Positions 9,828-19,334 of a stretch of 64,000 nucleotides of DNA are shown piece by piece (the first letter of the stretch is position 1; every line of letters begins with the position of its first letter). The notes below the pieces were generated by a model. It was given only the letters and a program-made list of their open reading frames with translations, was not told where the DNA came from and ran no database searches. The stretch lies in contig NC_090772.1 in the NCBI RefSeq assembly GCF_001761485.1, forward strand, positions 124,001 through 188,000. Reading direction: 5' to 3'. The stretch comes from Yarrowia lipolytica (lineage: Eukaryota; Ascomycota; Dipodascomycetes; Dipodascales). A program made the translations under genes and the position numbers.

Positions 9828-11657
9828 CTTGTGTCGTGGCGTACAACAGGTCTAAAAAGATAGATCGCAAAAAAGTTGGTGATGATTTTTTGGAGGTGGA
9901 AGTTTATTAGTTAGGTGGGACAACTGCCTGGACCAGTGGCCAAGACGCCTTGATCGAGGGGTTCCTGTGGAGCTAGAGAGACGGAAAACGGGGGAATCAA
10001 CTCGCACAGACGAGACAAATCGATTTCTTGTCTTAAATCCTCGCTGGCACCAATACTAGTCAACATAAACAACCCCCTCCCCACTTGTTTGTCATAGATG
10101 CATTTCACAGGCGCCAGCAAGACTAAAAATCACGGGCCAGAAGCGAAAAACTGGGAGAAAAATCCAGGGCTGGCCACGTGACCAAACCCTTGGGATCGCG
10201 TCAGTGGCCAATCTTCTTCCACGAACCAGGTCTTCCGAGTTACCCTGATCTGGTCGCAAAGATTCATCGAGTTGGGGGGTGTTATATTGCCTAATCGGGA
10301 AGGTGTAACAGAGTGGCAGATCGGAGATGTGGGTGGAGAGCGGAGGTACAAGTGCTTGTACTGTAAAATCGGGGCACGTGATGATGGACAGGTTTGTCAC
10401 GTGATTTTATTCAAAAAAGAACGAATTTGACATGTTTTGACACCTGTACAAGGGTATATGGTGTCAGGTTTGATAGTGCAATTAGGGGAATGATTCCAGG
10501 GTCCAGAAACGGGACCAAAATCATCACGTGCAAGTACAAGCCAGAAAGCAGCCAAATCCTTACATTTATTCGGGCGGGAGCATCATGAAAATGTTTTCAG
10601 ATTCCGTATATCTGCTCTGGAGAGCCCGCTGTGATGTCATTTGTAGTGATAAAAAAAAGGCACCTAGGGCCAACAATAGCCATTTTTATGTGAATGAATC
10701 TTTCTTGGATGTGAGAGGGGCCGATTCGGCAGAAAAAACCAGATCAACTGTTGTTCTACAAGCTGCTCGGTAATGTATTGTCTGCGGCTCCGGACTCAAT
10801 GCTCTTCAAGTTGCTTCAACAATCAACTACAGTAAGATCCATCTCGGGTTCCTGCTACTTCACCGAATTATAGAAGCCCATTAGTCGAGCAGGGTCTTTT
10901 CAAGGGGCTATTATTGTAGTAACTCGGACCAGATCTCGGTCAACAACTAGCATGTCCAATCTGCAACTAGTCTCGCCAAAAGCAATTCTGTCCAACGATG
11001 AGGTGATACAATATGTACTTGAATGAAATAAAAAGATTCCTCCCTATCCATAGACATGACAGACTCTACGGACTCCCTTCAAACCGCGCTATGTTGCTAC
11101 AGTACACAACAGAACTGTGCCGACTTTTTTCTCAACTCGTCATCATCCAATCAAACCTGTTGACAGAGAGAATTACAAACTCTTCTTCTCGAAATCCTAT
11201 CCAGTGGTTCCGTGTAACTCTTAGTGGTATTAGCATTGATACGGCTGCTTCCACACCCTATGGCGATCTCTGAACCTCCCCGGAATCTCGGCCCCACGTG
11301 CAACTAAGCTCTGGTTAATTAGCGGGGCCCGAGAGAAGTCCGATTTCAGTTGAATTGGAGGCTGGTCGGGGAGACCGTGTATGAAGGACCAACCAGATGT
11401 AGACCCTTTCTCATATCTGTTTTCCTCGCCAAGACCAACAGCCAAGACCAACATACATAATCGCACCTGAAGCATGCATTGGCATCACGATAAGGGAGTT
11501 ATCCGAACAATAGACATGATTTAACCCTCCTTTGGACTGTCCTGCAGCCAAACCAATTCCACGGGCGTTCCAGGAAAGTGTTTCTCGGCCAAACGAGCGG
11601 CTCAGACCTGGCAACATAAGATGCCAACTCCATTCACTCTCTCTCGTCCAACCAACA
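9828..11657. other. 1.8-kb divergent intergenic region HEL2 / sphingomyelinase-like gene
   Basis: No gene seen. It holds four CACGTG E-boxes within 356 bp (10175-10180, 10375-10380, 10398-10403, 10525-10530). The one at 10398 is in the context TCACGTGA, the form bound by bHLH factors of the Cbf1/Pho4 type in other yeasts. Both flanking genes read away from this region, so either could be the target. Confidence 0.6.
10175..10530. promoter_or_regulatory. Cluster of four CACGTG E-boxes
   Basis: Exact palindromic CACGTG occurs at 10175, 10375, 10398 and 10525. A random 6-mer is expected about once per 4 kb, so four in 356 bp is dense. Regulatory function is inferred; similar clusters occur upstream of the Munc13-like gene and in the STH1 intron. 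Confidence 0.45.
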
Positions 11658-13565
11658 ATGGTCAACATCGTCCAACTCACCACAGGTCTTTTGGCAGCCT
11701 CTGGGCTAGCCAAGCGAGCAGACAACTCGTCTCATCAAATCCAGGTCCCGGACATTGGCAACGAGGCTCTCCTAGAGTGGGGATTCCAGGAGGCCCAGAA
11801 GATCTTCAACACCTCGGCTTCCAACTGCACAAAGTGCCAACAGGGTATCAATCTCGGCAAATACATCACCCTCAAGGCCCCCACAGTCACCCCAAACCTC
11901 ATGGTGAAGCTCTGCAACTTCTACAAGTGGCAGGACGACTGCGACTCCTACCAGGGAGCCAGCATCACCAGAGGCAACCAGGGCAAACATCTGGCCCAGG
12001 TCTTTACTCTGATGGACGCCTTTGGACTCGATGGCCAAGCTCTATGCAACGGATTCGCTCCACTTACCTGCGATCGTGTCCAGGTGCCGGTTCCGGACTT
12101 GTCTTCCTGGTGGCCAGAGAAGCCCAAAAACCCAAAGAAAATCGAATCGTCCTACAACGAGACCTTCAACGTGCTGCACATCTCCGACTTCCATCTAGAT
12201 CTCAGATACACGCCCGGACAAGAGGCCTGGTGCGACGACTACATGTGCTGCACAGTCGAGTCCCATAACGAGGCGGCTATAGCTGCTGGTCTCAATCGGA
12301 CCGTCTTGCCGGCCCAAAAACTCGGCTCGTACCATTGTGACTCGCCCGAGGCACTCGTTGAAGACTCCATGAAGTCTGTGGGTGCCATGTCGCTCGCCCG
12401 AGACTTTGAATTTGGACTCTTCACTGGCGACATGGTGTCGCACGATCTCGAAGACTGGCTCTCCTTCGCTCACTCCTACCAGTCGGAAGAAGAATGCTAC
12501 TACCTGATGAAAAAGTACATGGGCGACATTCCCGTCTATCCGACTTTTGGCAACCACGACTCGTATCCTTATGGGCAGGTGGCCCAGAACTCCTCTGGTT
12601 TTGCCGGCGACTTTTCCTGGAACGCTGAACTGTCGGCCAAAATGTGGAAGGACTTTGGGTGGATCAATGAGACCACCGAGGCCCAGGCCGAACATACCTA
12701 CGGGTCTTTTGCAGTCACTACCAAACGTGGCCTGAGAGTCATTTCGCTTGACTCGAATCTGTGGTACTCAGGAAACTACTACAACTTCTGGAACATCACC
12801 GACCCCGACCCATCTGGCCTGTTCCACTGGCTGGTGGACGAGCTTCTTTTGTGCGAGAAACTCGGACAAAAGGCCTGGATCATGGCTCATATTCCCGCTC
12901 AGGACTTGGGGGCAACGGGATGGAACTCGGAGGTGTTCAGACAAGTGATCAGACGCTTTTCTCCCCATGTTATTGCCGCCACCTTCTTTGGACACACCCA
13001 TGCCGACCAGTTCAACCTCTTCTACGAAAAAGACAATGTATGGACAGAGGAGAGTGCTCTAGCGGTTGGCTGGATCACCCAGTCGGTGACCCCCGTCGAC
13101 CTCTACAACCCAGCCTGGAGATACTACGAGGTGGACACCAAGACGTTTGAGATTATGGACTCCCGAAACTACTATTCTCCCCTCAACGAGACGTACGACT
13201 ACGACCTTGCCAAGTCCAAGAATCACACAGTAGCCAACAACTACACTGTGGCGGTCTATGAGCCCCAGACTCCTCGGCACTTGACCTGGAGATGGGAGTA
13301 CTCTGCCCGAGACTCCTACGACTTAAACGGCACCTGGCCTAAGGATGCTCCTCTCAACGCCACCTTTTGGCACCGAGCAGCCAAGGCGATTCTGGAAAAC
13401 CCGGAGCAGAACCAGCTGTATTGGGATCACTACTACCGAAAGTCCCCGTATACCCCAAACGAGTGTGATCAAGAGTGTCTGCTGGATGCGTTTTGTTCGT
13501 TTGTGACGAGCTCGTTGGATGAGAGATTTGCGTGTTTGCAGTCCAAAAATATGACTCAATTGTGA
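11658..13565 (+). CDS. Secreted acid sphingomyelinase-like phosphodiesterase
   Basis: The 635-residue protein starts with a hydrophobic signal peptide (MVNIVQLTTGLLAASGLA) followed by Lys-Arg, a Kex2-type processing site. A cysteine-containing saposin-like segment (about 55-140, NCTKCQQG ... CNFYKWQDDC) precedes a calcineurin-type metallophosphatase domain. Metal-ligand motifs are SDFH (about 176-179), TGDM (about 257), GNHD (298), MAHIP, and GHTH (445-448). Saposin plus metallophosphatase is the architecture of acid sphingomyelinases and their fungal relatives, which hydrolyse sphingomyelin-like phosphodiesters or nucleotide and polyphosphate substrates. The true substrate cannot be read from sequence. 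Numerous N-glycosylation sequons (for example NNTS-like, NGT, NHT, NYT) fit secretion or vacuolar delivery. The frame is open 42 codons upstream without an ATG, so 11658 is the start. Confidence 0.88.
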   Translation: MVNIVQLTTGLLAASGLAKRADNSSHQIQVPDIGNEALLEWGFQEAQKIFNTSASNCTKCQQGINLGKYITLKAPTVTPNLMVKLCNFYKWQDDCDSYQGASITRGNQGKHLAQVFTLMDAFGLDGQALCNGFAPLTCDRVQVPVPDLSSWWPEKPKNPKKIESSYNETFNVLHISDFHLDLRYTPGQEAWCDDYMCCTVESHNEAAIAAGLNRTVLPAQKLGSYHCDSPEALVEDSMKSVGAMSLARDFEFGLFTGDMVSHDLEDWLSFAHSYQSEEECYYLMKKYMGDIPVYPTFGNHDSYPYGQVAQNSSGFAGDFSWNAELSAKMWKDFGWINETTEAQAEHTYGSFAVTTKRGLRVISLDSNLWYSGNYYNFWNITDPDPSGLFHWLVDELLLCEKLGQKAWIMAHIPAQDLGATGWNSEVFRQVIRRFSPHVIAATFFGHTHADQFNLFYEKDNVWTEESALAVGWITQSVTPVDLYNPAWRYYEVDTKTFEIMDSRNYYSPLNETYDYDLAKSKNHTVANNYTVAVYEPQTPRHLTWRWEYSARDSYDLNGTWPKDAPLNATFWHRAAKAILENPEQNQLYWDHYYRKSPYTPNECDQECLLDAFCSFVTSSLDERFACLQSKNMTQL

Positions 13566-14868
13566 GGATACGGCACCTCAGGATATATTATTATTGAATA
13601 GCAACTGTTACCTACCCGAGACTACTATACTTGAAGCGTACATACCAGTCCCCTGGCCCTTCTTTCCGATGTAAGTGCAAGTGAGAGAGCAGATTCATTG
13701 CATGTAGCCAGTGGTAGAGCATTACTGTAGATAGTATTATCAGACCAAGAAGTTCTCACACAGCAGCACAGGGAGAGACACAGCCACTACGTCTCAAGGT
13801 AGAGTCATCTTCACATCCGCCATCTTGCTCGGAGCCAGCTGTAAATAGCTTGTGGAGTTCCAAAAATGGTCCATGTGGTGTCAAAGAAAGTGGTACCAAT
13901 ATTATTCCGCGACCATGACGGTTATAATGGTACTACTATTAATTCTCTGGCATCGCACCAATGGCAGGATCAAGATAGAGTCCTTGTGTTTACGATACTA
14001 CATCGGAAGGGGGTGAAAACCCCTGTATTCCGGCAAGTCCAACTGTCGACTGGTGTTACTTCTGATCCAGATGTCACCTTGTGTTTCTGCCAGCCATATA
14101 GATTAACAGAAGACCACTGGGTCTGAGGAGAACCGGGGGGTTTGGTGAGTGCAATGTCAACTATACCCTAGCATTTAGTGAGTTTATTAGTTGAAGCCGA
14201 GTAATGGTTTTGAATCCAGTTAACACTGAGCATTACGTAATCTTCAGTATGAGAGCTCCAATTACGAAAATAACGAAACTTTTGTACTGCAATTATGGCA
14301 CGAAGAACACGAATATATGCTTAGTTTTTCTCTCAGAGTCGCCAAAGAGGAGTTGCGGCGAAGTCAAGCTGCAGAATCACACCTGAAAACAGGTTTCTGG
14401 TTTCAAACCAAGTCCCAGTATTGCACCCAGCTCAATTCCAACACTAAAGAATCCAGATCAACGTCCACAATAAGACCAACTCGGATCCAGATTTTTACCA
14501 TCTTACTAATCCGGCTTTTCTTAACAAAATGCACTTTTTTGATTTCTTCTCTGACATCTCGTTCGAGAGATGGTCCTAGGTAATTAGAGACTACGTAATT
14601 AGCTGCGTGAGACTAAGTGATACCAAGTAATTTACTACACGAGACTAAGTAATTTCCTTAAATGATCCAAGTAATTAGTTGAAATGTGACCAACATCCAC
14701 AGTGATCTTCACAGTGTGCGCTACAGAAATCGACACTTGTCTCCAACAGTAATTACTTTTAATGCCCGACCTCGAAGATACATGAACCTGAAACAACACA
14801 TGACCCGACAATAGACTCCGCCCTGGCGCTCACTTTCAGTTGCTTCGAAAAGACATGCCCAACCAGAC

Positions 14869-14913
14869 TGAGCCAAACCAAACTGAGCCAAACCAAACTG
14901 AGCCAAACCAAAC
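14869..14913. repeat. 15-bp tandem repeat, three copies
   Basis: The unit TGAGCCAAACCAAAC occurs three times in perfect tandem. It lies in non-coding spacer about 570 bp upstream of the small secreted protein gene. Confidence 0.9.
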
Positions 14914-15422
14914 ATCGAGAGCCCGCCATGACTCCCGAAAAATACACCGGCAGCCGATATCGTAGAGTCACGTGACCGACACAAACGCCCCGACAGTGCC
15001 TGACTGGCTTGGTGGTCCGACGACACTCGTCTTCTTCTCCGCTTCTGTACTGCCCCCTTTGCTCATGTCGCTGTGCGCCGATCTGCTTGGCCTGCATATT
15101 TCGAGGTGGGCGCGCGGTTAACTAAAATTACGACCCGAAGTGGGGCGTTATAAAGGGGGTTAAATGGGGAGTTTTCTGGAGAAAAATCCAATCAAATTAC
15201 CCTCCCAGCTTCCAGCTTCTCCCTGATATGTCCATATTGTCAATACGACCCTTGTAGCTGTCGTTATCACAGCCGTTAGTGCCTTCAGATTAAGTGCCCC
15301 TCCAAACTCTATGCAGCTCGGTGCAGGTGGTACCTGAAATATGCCGTTAGTAACTATTAGTGAGGCTTCGGGAGTGGTTGTCTCGGTTGTCTCATTCAGA
15401 CTCGTTGTGTTGTATCTATATC

Positions 15423-15430
15423 TATATAAA
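15423..15430 (+). promoter_or_regulatory. TATA box of the small secreted protein gene
   Basis: TATATAAA stands about 50 bp before the ATG at 15482, preceded by further TATCTATA sequence. The position and strong match to consensus suggest a TATA-dependent, regulated promoter. Confidence 0.55.
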
Positions 15431-15481
15431 CACTCTTGTCCCTCAATCCCACTGCCATCTTTTGCTAAACTTGCCGCCAAT

Positions 15482-15925
15482 ATGAAACTCATCTCCCTCA
15501 TCACCGTCGCTACCACCGCTCTGGCGGCTGTCGGAGACAAGTACAAGCTGACCTATACCAGATCAGACGCCCAATCGGTCGAATCTCTGCCCGTCACCTA
15601 CCAAGATGACCTGATCACCGCCTCCACCGACGGCGAACCCATCACCATCACCGAGGGCGAGGGCAACACCTTCTCTGTTAACGACATGCCCATCGCCTAT
15701 CTGGAGCTGCAGGCTTTGTTCTGGACCGGCGACTACGGCTACAAGCTCCAGGGCTCGGTCTTTGACATTGCCGCCGATGGAACCTTTGAGCTGAGAGACG
15801 GCCCCAAGGAGTACTACTATTGCACTCCTCACCCTGAGCGAAACGTCATCTACGTCATCAACAGCCCCGACTACTCCAAGTGTCGGTTCAAGCGTACCAT
15901 CAAGTTCCACGCTGAAAAGATCTAA
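15482..15925 (+). CDS. Small secreted protein of unknown function
   Basis: The 147-residue product starts with a clear signal peptide (MKLISLITVATTALAAV), and the mature part begins near GDKYKLTY. The mature protein is acidic and Thr/Tyr/Asp-rich, and has two cysteines (CTPHPE and KCRFKR) near the C-terminus that could pair. There is no GPI-attachment tail and no membrane segment. The start was chosen because the upstream 47 in-frame codons lack secretory character and the ATG at 15482 lies just after a TATA box and a pyrimidine-rich leader. Codon use is strongly biased toward C-ending codons, as in well-expressed Yarrowia genes. I do not recognise the family; it may be a wall-associated or extracellular protein restricted to this lineage. 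Confidence 0.8.
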   Translation: MKLISLITVATTALAAVGDKYKLTYTRSDAQSVESLPVTYQDDLITASTDGEPITITEGEGNTFSVNDMPIAYLELQALFWTGDYGYKLQGSVFDIAADGTFELRDGPKEYYYCTPHPERNVIYVINSPDYSKCRFKRTIKFHAEKI

Positions 15926-16544
15926 GTGGTAATCGACCGACTAACCATTTTTAGCTGACAAACACTTGCTAACTCCTATAACGAATGAATGACTAACTTG
16001 GCATATTGTTACCAAGTATTACTTGGGATATAGTTGAGTGTAACCATTGCTAAGAATCCAAACTGGAGCTTCTAAAGGTCTGGGAGTCGCCGTATGTGTT
16101 CATATCGAAATCAAAGAAATCATAATCGCAACAGAATTCAAAATCAAGCAGATTAATATCCATTATTGTACTCGGATCGTGACATATCTGATATGATCTC
16201 GGATATGATCTCTGACTGTTTACTGGGAGATTTGTTGAAGATTTGTTGAGGTTATCTGAAAAGTAGACAATAGAGACAAAATGACGATATCAAGAACTGA
16301 ATCGGGCCGAAATACTCGGTATCATTCCCTTCAGCAGTAACTGTATTGCTCTATCAATGCGACGAGATACCTCCACAATTAATACTGTATACGCTCTACC
16401 ACTCATATCTCCAATGCTAAAATATATTCATGCCCAGGACCTCTGTGCACTGCTATGCAGCACAGTGTTGTCGATTGAATTGGTCGTGTCTGGTCCCTGA
16501 TGCTCTGTGTCTCGCTGACTAGTCCTTCCATCCAGACCTCGTCA
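15926..16544. other. Intergenic region between convergent genes
   Basis: AT-rich spacer between the small secreted protein and PEX10, which converge here. It contains imperfect ATATGATCTCGGATATGATCTC repetition near 16190. No gene or RNA recognised. Confidence 0.6.
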
Positions 16545-17678
16545 TTATCTGATAGGCAACAAGTTCTGCTCTCTCACACCCTGCCGACACAAGGGACACT
16601 CGGGCTTCTCTCTCACCCATTCGGAAATACAGTCCCAACAGAAAAAGTGTCCACATGGCGTACATGCCGGCGCACTAATGTATGACAGACACAGAGTGCA
16701 CGCTCTGGACGCCTCAGGAATGAACTTGAGCTGTCGAGGGTCCTCCAGATCGATCTTGTCTTCCGTCTCCCCTTCTGTATCCTCAATGAACGGAATTGAC
16801 GACTTCTTTTTCGGCACAACCGCTTCCTTTTCATCTTCCTTCTCCCCTGCCTCTTTCTCCACGCTCTTTTCCAGCAGCGCTCCGAGGTACTCTCTTCCCG
16901 TCTGCACAAATGACGTGGCAAACCGGGCGAAAATCAGCAGACCGAGCATCTCGTAACCGATTCGAGGCTCATTCTTGTCCAGTCGGTGTCCAAATACATA
17001 ACGCATGCCCCAGATCCGCTTACTGAGCTGGTAGTACGAGCCGTAGACGTAGAAAATCGCCAAGTGGATCGCGGTAAACCCCTCCAGCGCCGTGAACTTG
17101 TCAAACTTGTTCACAAACGTCTTGATGACCCGCTCCTTCCATGTTTCCGGGCTGGGCACAGGCTCATCTTCGTCGTACTCCACCAGATGGGGATACTCGC
17201 GCATCAGTTTGGCGCGCAACTTGCCCATGTAGCGCACAAACAGGTATGGAAACAGAGTGTTGGAAAGCACGTAGCCAAACCGTCTCACCACCCCCGGTAG
17301 AGCTGTTCGGTCTCTGATAGTGTACATGAGATTGGTGTACTCTTCTCCGAGAGTCTTGGAGCCCACAAGCGTACACAAACCGAGATATGCAAACTTGGAC
17401 GCCGTCTCCAGCTCCTCCTTGTACTGGTGGATAAATCGTACTCCCTTCCATTTCTGCAGAAACGTGACGAGATGCTGTTCAAGCACGGACTCAAAGTAGT
17501 GGTCTTTCTGGTTGGCTCGGATGATTTCTGCGGCCCCAGCGTAAGGCAGGCGTTCCGTCCGGATCGGTTTGGGTCGGATCGGCTTTTTGATTGTCGTATT
17601 GTCGCTCATGTTGGACCTGGTGTGTAGTTGTAGTGTCAGATCAGATTCACCAGCGAATGCATGTGAACTTCCCCACAT
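16545..17678 (-). CDS. PEX10: Peroxisome biogenesis RING ubiquitin ligase Pex10
   Basis: The 377-residue protein carries the Pex2/Pex12-type N-terminal membrane domain (about 50-290, with hydrophobic segments such as FGYVLSNTLFPYLFV and YEMLGLLIFARFATSF). A charged Glu/Lys linker follows, then a C-terminal C3HC4 RING finger at 327-365 (CTLC ... CGHFFCWDC ... CPLC). It matches, from memory, the characterised Y. lipolytica Pex10p. With Pex2 and Pex12 it forms the peroxisomal membrane ubiquitin ligase that monoubiquitinates the Pex5 import receptor for recycling; loss in Yarrowia abolishes peroxisomes and beta-oxidation (established knowledge). Two starts are possible: MWGSS at 17678 (used here) and MSDNTT at 17609, which gives 354 residues. 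A third in-frame ATG further upstream is not supported by the known protein. Confidence 0.97.
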   Translation of the reverse strand: MWGSSHAFAGESDLTLQLHTRSNMSDNTTIKKPIRPKPIRTERLPYAGAAEIIRANQKDHYFESVLEQHLVTFLQKWKGVRFIHQYKEELETASKFAYLGLCTLVGSKTLGEEYTNLMYTIRDRTALPGVVRRFGYVLSNTLFPYLFVRYMGKLRAKLMREYPHLVEYDEDEPVPSPETWKERVIKTFVNKFDKFTALEGFTAIHLAIFYVYGSYYQLSKRIWGMRYVFGHRLDKNEPRIGYEMLGLLIFARFATSFVQTGREYLGALLEKSVEKEAGEKEDEKEAVVPKKKSSIPFIEDTEGETEDKIDLEDPRQLKFIPEASRACTLCLSYISAPACTPCGHFFCWDCISEWVREKPECPLCRQGVREQNLLPIR

Positions 17679-18500
17679 TTTGAGCCGAGGCAGATTTGGG
17701 TTGCTTAGTAAGCAGACGTGGCGTTGCAAGTAGATGTGGCAAATGGGGACGAAGATTCCGAGGGGATATCATAGTTCCAAGGGGATGTCATCATTTGCCA
17801 GCTTTCGCCGCCACTTTTGACGAGTTTTTGTGGGTCAAATAAGTTTAGTTGAACTTTTCAAATTTCAGTTGGCATTTTGTTAATAGAAAGGGTGCCGGTG
17901 CTGGGGGGTTCATTCCTCGGGTTGCAGATATCCTATCTGTCTTAGGGGTATCTCTTTCAATCGACAAGATGTAGTTGGGTAACAATTATTTATTAATATT
18001 CTCTCCATCCAGTACAGTACTAACATCTTGACATCTCAGCACAAGTGCATCTTCCCAAGTGTTTGTTGGAGAGGTTGTTGGGTATTACTTAGGAAACAGA
18101 ACACAGTACGTGGAGATCTTGGATACATCGTACATGGAGGTTATCCATAAAAAAGACCCTCCAGGACTAGTTACAATGCCGTTAGATGAGGAAATCCACA
18201 ACCCTGATTCACTATGAACATATTATCTTCCCCCAAACTTGCGATATATGGCCCTTGATGATAGCCTTGATTTTACCCTTGATGGTACCTCCACGACCAA
18301 CCGATCTGCTGTTTGAAGAGATATTTTCAAATTTGAAGTGCTCAGATCTACTAAACATGAGTCCAGTAATTCTTTCCGTCTTTCCGATTTCCGATATTCC
18401 CTTTTTTAGCCCGACTTTTCACTGCTCCCATGTCAAACGATTAGGACTTGGGAGACAATCCCACTGTCAAAATCACCCCGATATTCTCTGTAAAACAAGT

Positions 18501-18600
18501 ACTTCTTCCACGTGATCTTCAAATACCTCTTCCACGTGACCTTCAAATACCTCTTCAAGTACCTCTTCCACGCGACCTTCAAAGTCCCTTCAAATACCCT
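18501..18600. repeat. Degenerate tandem repeat carrying CACGTG sites
   Basis: About four imperfect copies of a unit like TACCTCTTCCACGTGACCTTCAAA are arranged in tandem; one is shortened and one has CACGCG in place of CACGTG. Exact CACGTG occurs at 18509 and 18533. A repeat that multiplies a transcription-factor site is a plausible promoter element of either flanking gene (inference). Confidence 0.65.
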
Positions 18601-19061
18601 TCTCAATTCTCCCCTTCTCCTCCATAGTCCTTCTCTCTGACTAAGCTTGAGAATACATGACGCTAAGACGAAAACACACTAGAGACCCTGAGAGCCTGAA
18701 CATGCATCCACTCTGCAGTTGCGCACGTGCCTACAGCAACTATCGGGTCCAGTGCTGGATCTGACACTGCGTCTCCCTATGAAGAAACTGATAAACAGAT
18801 CTGCACTCATAACAATGATCTGAGCGATGAAAACGTGACCTCCACAGCCACAAGTCATAATCTGAGAAATACCAATCCCGGAAATACCTCAAGTTTGGCC
18901 CAATATCAGCTTCAAAACACTTTGCTCGCCAAATTTCACACCCCCTCGATTGATTCACAATATCTATAATTAGCAGACAGCAGACAGCTGAAATTATGGA
19001 GCTTATTAATGACAAAAGCAAGGACAGACTGACGTCGCCACAGCGGACGGAGATGAGGGTT

Positions 19062-19133
19062 CACGTGACCAGAAACGAAGGACGTGTTGCGTCTCTCGAT
19101 CAGGGGTCACGTGAACATCCGATTTATCACGTG
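19062..19133. promoter_or_regulatory. Three CACGTG E-boxes upstream of the Munc13-like gene
   Basis: CACGTG occurs at 19062-19067, 19108-19113 and 19128-19133, within 72 bp and 200-270 bp before the start codon. The first two are in TCACGTGA context. Binding by a bHLH factor is inferred. Confidence 0.5.
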
Positions 19134-19140
19134 GCAACCC

Positions 19141-19170
19141 CTATTTTGCCCTATTTTGCCCTATTTTGCC
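19141..19170. repeat. 10-bp direct repeat, three copies
   Basis: CTATTTTGCC is repeated three times in tandem in the promoter region of the Munc13-like gene. Confidence 0.85.
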
Positions 19171-19284
19171 CCTCGAACCCTCGACCTTCTCCTGACTAAG
19201 CATCCACCCCCACTATCCTCTACCACCCCTTAAACTTCGCATTCATGCATGCACTCTCCGTATCAACATCATCAACCATCTCTC

Positions 19285-19303
19285 CCTCTCTCTCTCTCTC
19301 TCT
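19285..19303. repeat. (CT)n tract in leader of Munc13-like gene
   Basis: A pyrimidine dinucleotide run lies about 30 bp before the start codon, as in the leader of the gene at 26148. CT-rich tracts are common near transcription starts of yeast genes. Confidence 0.8.
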
Positions 19304-19334
19304 GAACACTTGACACTTGAACACAACAACCCAC

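Larger units (their letters stand above)
13566..15481. other. 1.9-kb intergenic region
   Basis: AT-rich spacer with scattered AAGTAATT/GACTAAGT motifs repeated between about 14580 and 14690, and a 15-bp tandem repeat at 14869-14913. A small open frame at 13866-14126 begins with ATG but shows no recognisable features. A TATATAAA box at 15423 belongs to the next gene. Confidence 0.55.
17679..19334. other. 1.65-kb divergent intergenic region PEX10 / Munc13-like gene
   Basis: No gene seen. It contains a degenerate repeat with CACGTG boxes (18501-18600), three further CACGTG sites near 19062-19133, a 10-bp CTATTTTGCC repeat (19141-19170), and a CT tract (19285-19303) in the presumptive leader of the downstream gene. 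Confidence 0.6.

Noticed and set aside
13866-14126. 86-codon ATG frame in the spacer after the sphingomyelinase-like gene
   Set aside because: No domain, no codon bias, no promoter or splice context.
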